Shown: positions 39,715 through 47,683, numbered from the stretch's first letter. The stretch is DNA of 64,000 bases from Flectonema sp. DT1601 (GCA_964019425.1 OZ025781.1:558001-622000); one strand, 5' to 3'. Notes: generated from the letters alone by a model not told the origin. Made by a program: numbers and translations.

Positions 39715-39748
39715 TTGACACCATTCCCTCCTCGGGAATTGGTGTCAA
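39715..39748. other. Strong hairpin
   Basis: TTGACACCATTCCC pairs with GGGAATTGGTGTCAA across a five-base loop with one bulge. It lies far from any coding frame. A structured RNA element or remnant of an inverted repeat are both possible. Confidence 0.6.
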
Positions 39749-40935
39749 CGAGGTGCAACAAAATTAGTGGCGTTTTTTTAAGTTTATTATTGTTATTTGT
39801 TTCTTTTCTTTTTTTTTTTTTGTTCTCTTTTTCAGTAAATCATTTTTTTTTTTTTTTTTTTGATCTGAAGTGATGTCTGCCAGGGTGTCCCGTAATCTTT
39901 ATGTAAAATTAGTTTAGTTACTCTTTTTTGGTTTTTTTATTTTTATTTTTTATTATAATTTTCTTAATCGCTGTTGTCTGGAACAAAGGAGCTCCTATTG
40001 CCGTGTGACATAAATATTATTTTGCATTTATTGTGTAATTCCCCCCCCCTTTTTTTTTTGTTTGTTTTGTTTTTCTATGTTATTTCTGTGGGTTGTCCAG
40101 TACTTAACCTTTGTATCACATTTCTCTAAAGCTGATTTCAGCAACCGAATACATCACAAAAAAGAAAAAAAAGAAAAAAAAAGACAATTGTTGCATCACT
40201 GGTTTTAAGTATTGGGTAATTTTATCATAAAAAAAGGATTTCAACAAAAAAAAAAAAGAGAAAAAAAAATGACATGTTTCCCTCAGGTTTGCTCGTCGTT
40301 GAAATGAACTGCAGCTGTCACCAAAATACTGGGTGAAGTGAGATGTAGTTTTTTTTTTTTTTTTTTTAAAAAAAAAAACACTTCACCCCCGTTGTTTGAA
40401 CATAGATTAGTTGCAGGTATTATTTAGTTCATTTGGGAGCCTTTGTTTTTATCATCCAGCTCTCCGACTCCAGCTGAGATAAGATTGTTGGGGTGGTGAA
40501 GAGAATAATTACTTGGCCCTTTTTTTTTTCTAAAACTGATCTTTACTTTCCCATCACCCTTTGTTTTGGATATCATATGCAAGATTTTGCGTTGAACATT
40601 TTTTAGGGAACCGTTTATGTTAGTTTTTCCTTTCAGTGTGTGAGATTTTCAAAAAAAAAAAAAAAAAAAAGTATCGATTTACTCTTTTTATTTCTGTGTT
40701 TTTTTTTTTTTTTAAAAAAAAACACCCCTAGCAAAACATTGAATGAGGTCAATACCGATGACATCGTTGTATTACCGTATTGGAGGGTAGAAAAAGAGAA
40801 GGGAGGGGGGGAAAGAAAAAAAAAAAAATGTTCACAAACACAGTATGGTTAGTCAAAAAGATTCGTGAGATAAGTAATTGTGAATAGGAGGCAGCACGGA
40901 TATCAAAAAATAAAACCCATCCTGAAAAAGAGAGA

Positions 40936-40967
<32 letters not shown>

Positions 40968-41168
40968 GTATTTTTTTTTTAAATACTTCGATTAATCATT
41001 CCGTTCGTTATCTGGAAAATAGAAGTTCACAGCGACTATTGATAATTCACATGTTCAATTTTTTTTTTTTAAAACAATTATTTCACACCTACAGATATAT
41101 TTATCTTTCCCTTCTCTAATTGTTTTATTGTTATTGTTATTTTAATACAGCCCTCATGAGACAATAAG

Positions 41169-41996
41169 ATGCCGAAGACATTACAAGGCAAACAATGGAA
41201 TAAAATACACATAGCAGCAGGTGTAGTTATGTGTGTTTCAATTATACTACAGATTGTCGCCATGGCGATACCAGAATGGGTGACTGTTGAAGCAGTGAGT
41301 AGTAAAAGTTCTGTTGATGGGATCGGGAGAACGACCATCACGGCTGGTCTATTCCGTGGAGACAAACAAGTATGTTGCTTTGGATCCTGGTTGTTTACTT
41401 CTGGTCAGATGTACTGTAGTTCTACATCGCGGTTGTCAGTTTCGGATGATCAGCCCTGCACTTCTTCAAAGGAAGGATCTGAGAATATCTTATGTCCCTA
41501 CGGTAACTGTCGACACATCTCTTCAGCAATAATTGCAACTCGAGCTTTCAGTATTATCTCACTAATATTAAGTGTTCTCTTTATTGGAGTTAATTTTATT
41601 AGGAAACCGATGGTGGTTACAGTAGTTGGAGGGGTCGTGATGTTATTCTTATTCTTGAGTTTAATTATTTGGGCAGCGGGATGCCGAGATCGTATCTCTG
41701 ATGAATGGTTAACATTTATCGTTACCATAACTAATCGTAATGGTCTTTATATTTATATCGCTGGAGTATTGTGTGGAGTGTTTGCGTTTGCCGGATCATG
41801 TCTTGCTTTGTGGATGGTACGCAAATCTGATGAAGCTGCTCGCCGTGCAGCTGCTCTTGACGCAACCCATGCACTGCACGGTATTCCTCCTTATCCAAAA
41901 GACATTCAGGACTTACATGGCTATTCTCCAGCTGGCAGGGCTAATCACACGGTTGTTGCTGCGACTGTTAACCCAATTGCGACACATTTCCCTTGA
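41169..41996 (+). CDS. Tetraspan membrane protein of claudin/amastin-like layout
   Basis: 275 residues. Four hydrophobic segments at about 14-35, 118-140, 147-170 and 192-215. A long first extracytoplasmic loop (about 36-117) holds the Cys-rich stretch GLFRGDKQVCCFGSW and four or more further Cys. The layout of a short N-terminus, large first loop with paired Cys and W, and three close segments is that of the claudin/PMP22/amastin group; trypanosomatid amastins are abundant surface proteins of this type. The amastin signature is not matched exactly, so membership is uncertain. The cytosolic tail is about 60 residues. The start lies 18 bases after an acceptor-like AATACAG. Confidence 0.7.
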   Translation: MPKTLQGKQWNKIHIAAGVVMCVSIILQIVAMAIPEWVTVEAVSSKSSVDGIGRTTITAGLFRGDKQVCCFGSWLFTSGQMYCSSTSRLSVSDDQPCTSSKEGSENILCPYGNCRHISSAIIATRAFSIISLILSVLFIGVNFIRKPMVVTVVGGVVMLFLFLSLIIWAAGCRDRISDEWLTFIVTITNRNGLYIYIAGVLCGVFAFAGSCLALWMVRKSDEAARRAAALDATHALHGIPPYPKDIQDLHGYSPAGRANHTVVAATVNPIATHFP

Positions 41997-42194
41997 AAGG
42001 AGGAGAGGGAAGGGAAAATTATTTTTATTTGTTATTGTTAATCGGTTAATTATATCTTTTTTTTTTTTTTTTTTTTTTTTGTAACTTTCCCATTTTATTT
42101 TGTTTTTATAGATTATATTTATTACTTTTTGATTAAGTAAAGTCTCATTTCATATTTTTATCTACTCTTTTATCTTTTATTTTGACAGGAAGAG

Positions 42195-42776
42195 ATGCTG
42201 ATGATGAGGTCTGAAAAAGAGGAACTTTTTGCTTTCTTTGTACTTCAACTACTCAACTCACTCGCACAGGTATTTTACACCGCCACCTTCTTAGGTGTGA
42301 ACTGAATGTCGAGAACTGGCCTGTCTTGAGTGTGCCTTGTGTGGGGCCGCAGTGAAGAAGAAGGGTCTACTGTACTGTAGCTGGTGTGGTCTAAGTCACG
42401 TTGGTTTGAGATTCTGTGATTGCCTCAATGCAATGTACTGCGATAAGGAGTATGTGTTTCTTTTCGTTGGGAGGGATTTTTTTCCTCAACTCGACATCAA
42501 AAAAAAAAAAAAACCAGATGTCAAAATCGAGCCTGGGACGTTCACCAGGAATTCCACCACATTTCGTTGTCACACTCGAGCCGTCCTTCTTCTTCTGCGG
42601 CAAGCGCGCCTTACCTAACTCAAAAGGGACGCAAAGCCCAATCGTATTCCCATGATCCGTACGATCCGTACGACAACTCACAAGGGAAAAAGGGAACCCC
42701 GGTCAAGGGAAAAAAGCGAGGAAGCATTGACGGAGGTAAAGCCTACAAAAAAGGTAAACCGGAAGCTTGCCGCTGA
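42195..42776 (+). CDS. Small MYND-type zinc finger protein, three exons
   Basis: Exons 42195-42269, 42331-42449 and 42518-42776 give 150 residues. Splicing creates a MYND-like finger: CALCGAAVKKKGLLYCSWC, then FCDCLNAMYCDKECQNRAWD, VHQEFH. The YCxxxCQxxxWxxH end is the MYND hallmark and spans the second intron, which supports the gene model. MYND fingers bind proline-rich peptides and are common in adaptor and chromatin proteins. The C-terminal third is basic and Gly/Lys-rich (GKKGTPVKGKKRG). The start is 6 bases after ATTTTGACAG. The first intron ends in GAG rather than CAG, so the 5' exon is less certain than the rest. The spacing C-x-C in the second zinc pair is unusual. Confidence 0.65.
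42270..42330 (+). other. Putative intron 1 of the MYND gene
   Basis: 61 bases, GTATTTTACACC at the 5' end and TGTCTTGAG at the 3' end. It is the only GT-AG pair found that keeps the frame into the Cys-rich exon. The GAG acceptor is weaker than those of other introns here. Confidence 0.5.
42450..42517 (+). other. Intron 2 of the MYND gene
   Basis: 68 bases, GTATGTGTTTCTTTTCG at the 5' end, then an A run of 15 followed by CCAG. Splicing completes the finger (GA/A TGT CAA). Confidence 0.8.
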
Positions 42777-43094
42777 ATACTTCATTTTTTTTGCAGCTTT
42801 TTTATTGTATTCCATTGTTTTCTGTTTTGTGGAATACTTTTAAATTACCTCTAAAAAGGATTCCTAATCCCGACCCTTGTCTTATAGTTATTATTAAGGT
42901 GTGTCCTATACACACCGTTTTCTGCTAGCCCGAAAAGCTATTTTTTATTTTTTATTTTTCAATCATACCTTCCTGGGGAGGGTGGGAAAGTCTAAGTATG
43001 AAAAAAAGTCATGTGCTGGATAGTTGACTATTTTGGTGCTTTTCTCACTGCTTTCTCTCTCCCCGCGAACTTCCGTCTTTAAATTAAGGGAAAA

Positions 43095-43127
<33 letters not shown>

Positions 43128-44722
43128 AAGGAAGAAGAAGAAGAAGCACGGAGAATACACTTCATTCGTGCTATCTTTTTTTTTCCCGTCTTTTTTTCTT
43201 GCTCCCTTTCTTCCGGATGTATTGGGCCATCAGAAACAACTGTGTGACACCCAAGCAGTCTCTTGCAAGGTTATTATTGTTGTTCTTTAGTCTTCTTTGT
43301 TAAATCCGTTATCCCACCCCCATTTACCTAGCCGTTCGTGAAACGTAGTTTCCCTTGTAACAGGCAAAAAAACTTATAACAAACTAATTCTCTCAGCAGA
43401 AAAAAAAAAAAAAAAAAAAAAAAAAAATAGAATTTTTTGGAGGAAAAAAAAAAAAAAAAAAAAAAACCATCATAAGCAATCTTTATTTTCTCGCATAAAA
43501 AAAATCTCTCTTTTGGTTTGGTCCTCCTCTTAAGAAAAGAAATATTATGAATTTTTTATTTTTACTGACAGAATTCTAAGGCGGTTACTAGATCGTTCTT
43601 TTAGGATCGGTAAAACTTACATTTTTAATCACAAATAGTAATTTATTTCTTGTTGTGAGCGGCTAAAAAAACGAGAGTATTTTTTTTTCTTTTTGCGAAA
43701 TTATCATGTGTCGTCTTGTTTCTGTGTGACTATTTCGGCGAAAGCAGCAATTTTGGGAAAAAAGCGACACAATCAAAGTAAGGGGGAAAAAAAAAAAAAA
43801 AATGATAGATTAAAGAAAGAAACCGAAAAAGGAAACCCATACTATTGTTTTAAATAAAAAAAAAAAAAAAAAACATAGTTGGGCCTTTGACCTGTAGCTG
43901 AAAAGAGAACGATAACCGGACACGTCAAATCCGGGCGCAGCCTGGAATGACCTAGCCTTAAAAAAAAACTTGTGTAATTGCTTTAAAAAAAAAAAACTTT
44001 TTTTTTTAAATACTTTTTTTTAATTTTTAATTTTTTTTTTTTTATTTTGTCCAATTCATCTTTTGAACTTATGACGCCCTCATTTTCTTGATCAAGCAGC
44101 ACTGGTGCTGTTGTTCTACGGAGGGACAATCTTATGGAAAAACTGTGCACAATTAAATAACTCTGTTTTTTTGTTTTTTTTTTGGGAGTTACAAAGAATA
44201 CTCACACGTTTTTTACCACCGAATCTTTCTCGTAAGACAGCAACCTCTCTTGTCTTTTTATTTCTTTCAGTCAAACAACTTAAGCAGCTTAAATAATACA
44301 ACAAGAAACCTGTGACAACCTGGATTTTGATTTTTCCCATTGGTTTGGTCCGATCCTCTATTCGTTGTTGTTTTTCAAGTCGTTGGCCTTATGTAACCGA
44401 TCTCGTTTGCATGTCTCAGATGGTAACTGCGAGATTAAAAAAAAAAAAAAAAAAAAACTCCGCTGATGCCTTTTCATATGGAAGGAAGAGGAAAAATCGA
44501 AAAAGAAAAAAAAAAAAGAAAGGAGGTTCATAAATTATCCTCATTCTCATAGAGAAAAAAAAAAAAGAAAAAAAAAAAAAAAAAAAAAATTACGTTCCGA
44601 GTTCCATAGGGACAACGTCAAGTCAAAATCGACGAACAGCAACAGACCTCAACTTCCCGGAGGGAAAAAAAAAAATCGGGGCGCTGATCAGAGTAAAGCT
44701 GTTTTTGTTGGCAACGAAGGGG

Positions 44723-44758
<36 letters not shown>

Positions 44759-45255
44759 ACAGAGAAAAAAATTTAATAACCAGAAGGAACACGACGAATG
44801 AAAATAACAAAAAAAAAAAAAACGCTTTGAGTGAACCCACTGTCTTAGCACCTCTAAATTTTGTAATTTTGTCTACTGTACAGCGTCTCATCATTTTCAC
44901 ATTGAACTGTGAAAAGGAAGCTGTCTTGTGGTATTCCTGATGGACCACTCTAAACCCCTATTTTTTTTTTAAAAAAAAAAAAAAGGAACTCGAAGAAAAA
45001 AAAACCTGAAAAAACTGAATCTAAAGACCTCCAAAAAAAAAAAAGTCAATTGTATTTTTTTTTTTATATCTATTTTTCAGATTGCAAATAAGTCGACTCT
45101 TCATTCCTACCGAGGCAATACTATTGAGCAGCTCAAATGTGTATGCCTGCCATCCCTTCGACTTGAATGTGGACAAATATATTAAAAAAAATGATTACTT
45201 TTTTTTTTTTTTGATGAAAAACTCAATTTTCCTTTTTACAGAAAAAAATGTGTGA
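42777..45255. other. 2.5-kb spacer with structured islands
   Basis: Mostly A/T homopolymers, some over 30 bases. Islands of ordinary composition: a perfect hairpin GGTGTGT-ACACACC (42899-42917); AGCACG paired with CGTGCT (about 43145-43172); a GC-rich island at 43877-43960 with ACCGGA paired with TCCGGG; a hairpin GTTCC-ATA-GGGAC enclosed by ACGTT/AACGT at about 44592-44618; and 45091-45165, closed by a 7-bp stem AAGTCGA/TCGACTT. None could be assigned to a known RNA with confidence. Confidence 0.5.
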
Positions 45256-45412
45256 AAGGAGACCGGCAGGTGTCAACATAGTGCGTGATCCATGCCGCGA
45301 AGGAATTGGCGTGAGCCTTTCTGGAGCGTAGATGAGTACAGATCTTGGTTGCAGTAGCGAATATTCAATGGAGAACATTGAAGGCCGAAGTGGAGAAGGT
45401 TTCTGTGTGATG
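45256..45412 (+). rRNA. LSU rRNA fragment B: around the domain II/III boundary
   Basis: The core CAGATCTTGG, GCAGTAGCGAATATTCAA, GAGAAC, TTGAAGGCCGAAGTGGAGAA matches the eukaryotic LSU stretch usually read CAGATCTTGG, GGTAGTAGCAAATATTCAA, GAGAAC, TTTGAAGACTGAAGTGGGGAA. Upstream, GGCAGGTGT and GTGAGCC also align. The local helix TTCAAA/TTTGAA of yeast is here TTCAATG/CATTGAA (45364-45370 with 45376-45382): both sides changed and pairing kept, which points to a functional RNA. The fragment starts just after a CCTTTTTACAG and an A run, and ends about 50 bases before the start codon of the nucleotidase gene. Confidence 0.9.
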
Positions 45413-45469
45413 GTTTTCGAATTATTACACTTATTATTTTAAAAAAATAGGTGACTGACAATAACAAAT

Positions 45470-46147
45470 ATGGCAGACCCAGGCAGGACATTAGATTTCC
45501 TGGACTACATCGGAAATCTAAAGCAGATTAAGAGAACTGGTTGGGTTGAGAATGGTGTCGAAGGCGTTGAGAGCATCGCTGATCACATGTACCGAATGGG
45601 AATAGTTTCAATGCTTTCCGATGATAAGAATTTAGACACAAACAGATTGATAAAAGTATCACTTGTTCATGACATAGCTGAGTCAATAATCGGTGATATA
45701 AGTCCGAAACAAATGAAAGAGAGAGGGTTAACAAAAGATGAAAAATCTAAAATGGAAAGACAAGCAATGCAAGACATCGCAAACAAACTTGGCGGTGACA
45801 TTGGATCTGAGCTTCTATCACTTTGGGACGAATATGAAAATTCAAACACCAAAGAAGGTCTTTGGGTTAAAGACATCGATCGCTTGGAAATGTGCATCCA
45901 GGCGTTTGAATATGAGCGTGCTCAAAAAGTAGATCTTTCTGGATTTTATTCATCTATTGTAGGAAGATTAAAAGATCCGTGGTTGTCCTCTTTGGGAGAG
46001 GAGCTCATGTCTCGTCGTTCTGAATTTCTAAAAACGACCACACTAACACCTCGTACAGAAAAGTCAGCATGCAAGTCATGTGTTGGATACATTGCTGCTA
46101 TAGGTCTTGGTGTTCTTATTGGTAAAGTTATGTTTGGATCAAAGTAA
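45470..46147 (+). CDS. HDDC2: HD-domain 5'-deoxynucleotidase (HDDC2/YfbR-like) with a C-terminal membrane anchor
   Basis: 225 residues. HDDC2/YfbR proteins remove phosphate from deoxynucleoside monophosphates and use a metal held by H...HD...D. Here these are ADHMYRMG (about 38), SLVHDIAES (about 67) and KDIDRLEMCIQ (about 133). Usual length is about 200; the extra tail (about 190-225) carries CVGYIAAIGLGVLIGKVMF, a likely tail anchor in a membrane, which is not usual for the family. The start is 20 bases after AAAAAAATAG (45441-45450). The rRNA fragment B lies immediately upstream on the same strand. Confidence 0.92.
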   Translation: MADPGRTLDFLDYIGNLKQIKRTGWVENGVEGVESIADHMYRMGIVSMLSDDKNLDTNRLIKVSLVHDIAESIIGDISPKQMKERGLTKDEKSKMERQAMQDIANKLGGDIGSELLSLWDEYENSNTKEGLWVKDIDRLEMCIQAFEYERAQKVDLSGFYSSIVGRLKDPWLSSLGEELMSRRSEFLKTTTLTPRTEKSACKSCVGYIAAIGLGVLIGKVMFGSK

Positions 46148-46390
46148 ACAAATTTTATTAATTGTGGTACGGCTGTCATATCTCAGCTTGTTACCGTGTT
46201 ACCTCTCCAAGGAGGATGATGGAAAAAAAAAAAAAAAAAAAAACAAGAAAATACTTAAAAAAAAAAAAGTAAAAAAAAAAAAAAATGAAAGATTTTTTCA
46301 TACGCGCCGTAATAACATTCTAACCCCGAAGCACAAGGGATAAACTATTGTTTTTTTTAATAACTTTTTCTGTCAGTAAAAAAAAAAAAA

Positions 46391-46447
46391 GGGAAAACCT
46401 CTAATTCAACAAAAATAGTTTGCGAAATCGCCAACTCCCTACAAAAA
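46391..46447 (+). repeat. Left terminal inverted repeat
   Basis: Contains AATAGTTTGCGAAATCGCCA, found inverted at the right end. It follows an A run of 13. Confidence 0.9.
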
Positions 46448-46448
46448 A

Positions 46449-46541
46449 AAGTTGTCCACCAGGACTCGAACTTGACCCAAAAATTTGGCTTGCGGCGGGT
46501 TTTTTGTTTTTTAGCCTACCAAGCTGGGAAGAGTGCAAGCC
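46449..46541 (-). other. Pol III B-box-like sequence with T8 run (tRNA-like, degenerate)
   Basis: On the minus strand, AGTTCGAGTCCTGG fits the B box / T-arm of a tRNA gene and is followed after 8 bases by TTTTTTTT, a Pol III terminator. A D-arm-like CAGCTTGGTAGGCT lies about 55 bases upstream. Acceptor and anticodon stems do not form well, so this is not called a tRNA gene. Confidence 0.4.
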
Positions 46542-46680
46542 CTCACCCCCAAAGACCTGCAGTATTCTTCCCAGATAAATCTTTTCGTATCGTATCAAAG
46601 GTCCCCCCCAAGGGGGGGGAGCCCCTAATAAAAGCCCGCCTGTTCCGTACAAAGTCCAACCTGAAAAAACAAATTTGCAA

Positions 46681-46683
46681 CTG

Positions 46684-46715
<32 letters not shown>

Positions 46716-47075
46716 TTCTAATTAAAGACGCGCATGAATGGACTAATGAGATTCCTTCTGTCCCTACCTACTATCTGGCGAACAGCAGTCAAGGGAACGG
46801 ACTTGAAACTGTCAGCGGGGAAAGAAGACCCTGTTGAGTTTGACTCTAGTCTGACTTTGTGCAGTGACATAGGGGGTGTAGTTATAGGTGGGAGGTTTAC
46901 CAACAATGAATACCACTACTCTTATCGTCGCTTTACTTATCCAATGATGGGGGAACGGCAGCTCTTCGGAGGTTAGGGTCCTTTCGGACTCGTAGCTTTT
47001 CCGATTCCAGCGACAAACGGGCTTCGGCTCGACCCCTCGTTTGGAGACACCAGTCAGGTGGGGAGTTTGGCTGGG
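46681..47075 (+). rRNA. LSU rRNA fragment C: helix 69 to the P-loop
   Basis: Nearly 400 bases follow eukaryotic LSU rRNA: ATGACTCTCTTAAGGTAGCC, AAATGCCTCGTC, GACGCGCATGAATGGA, CTGTCCCTACCTACTATCT, AAGGGAACGG, CAGCGGGGAAAGAAGACCCT, GTTGA, TTGACTCTAGT, GACATAGGGGGTGTAG, ATACCACTAC, CTTTACTTAT and, at the end, GTCAGGTGGGGAGTTTGGCT. This covers the bridge helix 69, helix 71 and much of the peptidyl-transferase surroundings up to the P-loop. The stem usually CGTCA/TGACG is CGTCTT/AAGACG here (46711-46716 with 46724-46729), a compensated change. Similarity starts abruptly at about 46681, close to the R2-retrotransposon target motif, and stops after GGCTGGG. The form GACATAGGGGGTGTAG is close to kinetoplastid and yeast sequences and unlike the animal one. 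Confidence 0.95.
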
Positions 47076-47080
47076 AGGAG

Positions 47081-47117
47081 GGCCACATTGACGAAGGCTT
47101 CTAAGTCACGAACCTGA
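47081..47117 (+). rRNA. Possible LSU rRNA domain VI motif joined to fragment C
   Basis: TTGACGAAGG, CTTCTAAGTCACGAACC resembles the near-3' LSU motif CTGAACGCCTCTAAGTCA, GAATCC. The shared core CTAAGTCA with flanks is short, and the usual neighbouring sequence is not recognised. If real, it would be a second LSU piece out of normal distance order, directly after the P-loop. Confidence 0.35.
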
Positions 47118-47440
47118 AATGAAATCGACGATGAGGATCGTTAAGCCACATTTCTAAAGGTCAGGCTTTTACTAACGTGAGAATTTCTGTTCTCGATGGT
47201 TCGAATGTGTCTGACAAAAATTACCTAATTTGGAATGCTGCTTGAAGTCTGGTGAATTTTGGTTGGAGGTCTTAGTCTCACTGGTGAACTGCACGGTAAC
47301 ATTTTAAAGTGATCGATCACACGGGAGGGGGCTTGGTGATTTATTGCAACGGGAATATGTCTCAACTCGACCAGTGGGTGATGAATCCGCCCTTTGACTA
47401 TGTTTTGGTCACATTTTCCGTCATTACGAAAAAGAGAAAA
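47118..47440. other. Unassigned interior of the inverted-repeat element
   Basis: Ordinary composition without homopolymers, no open frame of note. It has hairpins such as GAGAATTTCTGTTCTC (about 47180-47195). More rRNA may be present but I could not align it with confidence. Confidence 0.4.
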
Positions 47441-47442
47441 AA

Positions 47443-47516
47443 GGATGTCACGGGGTTCGAACCCGAGACCTCCGGGTCATGATTCGGCGGTCATAACCAA
47501 TAAACCACCGGAGCTC
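47443..47516 (-). other. Pol III A- and B-box sequence, tRNA-derived (possible SINE head or tRNA pseudogene)
   Basis: On the minus strand, TGGTTTATTGG fits the A box and GGGTTCGAACCCC the B box, 40-odd bases apart as in tRNA genes, and TTTTTT follows the last stem by one or two bases. The acceptor stem GGAGCTC/GACATCC has two mismatches and the anticodon stem fails; CTCCGG and CCGGAG can pair instead. The overall look is of tRNA-Glu- or Asp-like ancestry, now altered. Confidence 0.5.
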
Positions 47517-47568
47517 CGAAAATTCTGAGAATTTTCCCGTCATGTTGGGTTGTTTCGAGCGGTTAAAA

Positions 47569-47625
47569 TTTTTGTGATGAGTTGGCGATTTCGCAAACTA
47601 TTTTTGTGGAATTAGGGGTTTTCCC
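47569..47625 (-). repeat. Right terminal inverted repeat
   Basis: Reverse complement of the left end with 5 differences in 57 positions. It is followed by an A run of about 22, ending 59 bases before the CFAP299 start codon. Confidence 0.9.
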
Positions 47626-47683
47626 AAAAAAAAAAAAAAAAAAAAACACATTTTTTACGCAAACAGGTCAAACATATTCAGTA

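Larger units (their letters stand above)
38970..41168. other. 2.2-kb spacer with one dispersed repeat and one strong hairpin
   Basis: No gene is supported. It holds a diverged copy of repeat family 1 (39369-39500), a near-perfect 14-bp hairpin (39715-39748), a run of about ten ATT triplets near 40937-40967, and many A/T runs. GTTATTTTAATACAG (ending 41150) is the likely acceptor for the next gene. Confidence 0.5.
46391..47625. mobile_element. 1.24-kb element with 57-bp terminal inverted repeats carrying LSU rRNA sequence
   Basis: The left end (46391-46447, starting GGGAAAACCTCTAATTC) is the reverse complement of the right end (47569-47625): 45 of the first 47 bases match, and 52 of 57 overall. 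Both ends abut A runs, so any target duplication is hidden. Inside are LSU rRNA fragment C (+ strand), a possible domain VI motif, and two minus-strand Pol III-type box sequences, each followed by a T run. No transposase frame is present. It could be a non-autonomous DNA transposon that captured RNA genes, or an RNA-gene cassette whose ends pair. Confidence 0.8.

Noticed and set aside
40268-40320. LSU piece with GTTTCCCTCAGG
   Set aside because: The 12-base match is not followed by the conserved GATAGC...GCGAATGATTAGAGG, so it is probably chance.
43877-43945. Selenocysteine tRNA (ACCTGTAGCTG)
   Set aside because: The shared 11 bases do not sit in a foldable tRNA; the 5' half would be an A run.
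44290-44370. LSU domain V piece with TGGATTTTGATTTTT
   Set aside because: The region should contain AGAACAAAAGGGTAAAAG and a paired stem; neither is present.
46449-46541. A second tRNA gene on the minus strand
   Set aside because: Only the T-arm and a weak D-arm are recognisable; no anticodon arm can be drawn.
47443-47516. A tRNA gene on the minus strand
   Set aside because: A and B boxes are present, but the acceptor stem has two mismatches and the anticodon stem does not form, so only a tRNA-derived sequence is called.
47582-47683. N-terminal extension of CFAP299 into the inverted repeat
   Set aside because: The extension encodes part of the inverted repeat and an A run; the ATG at 47684 gives the family length of 233 residues.
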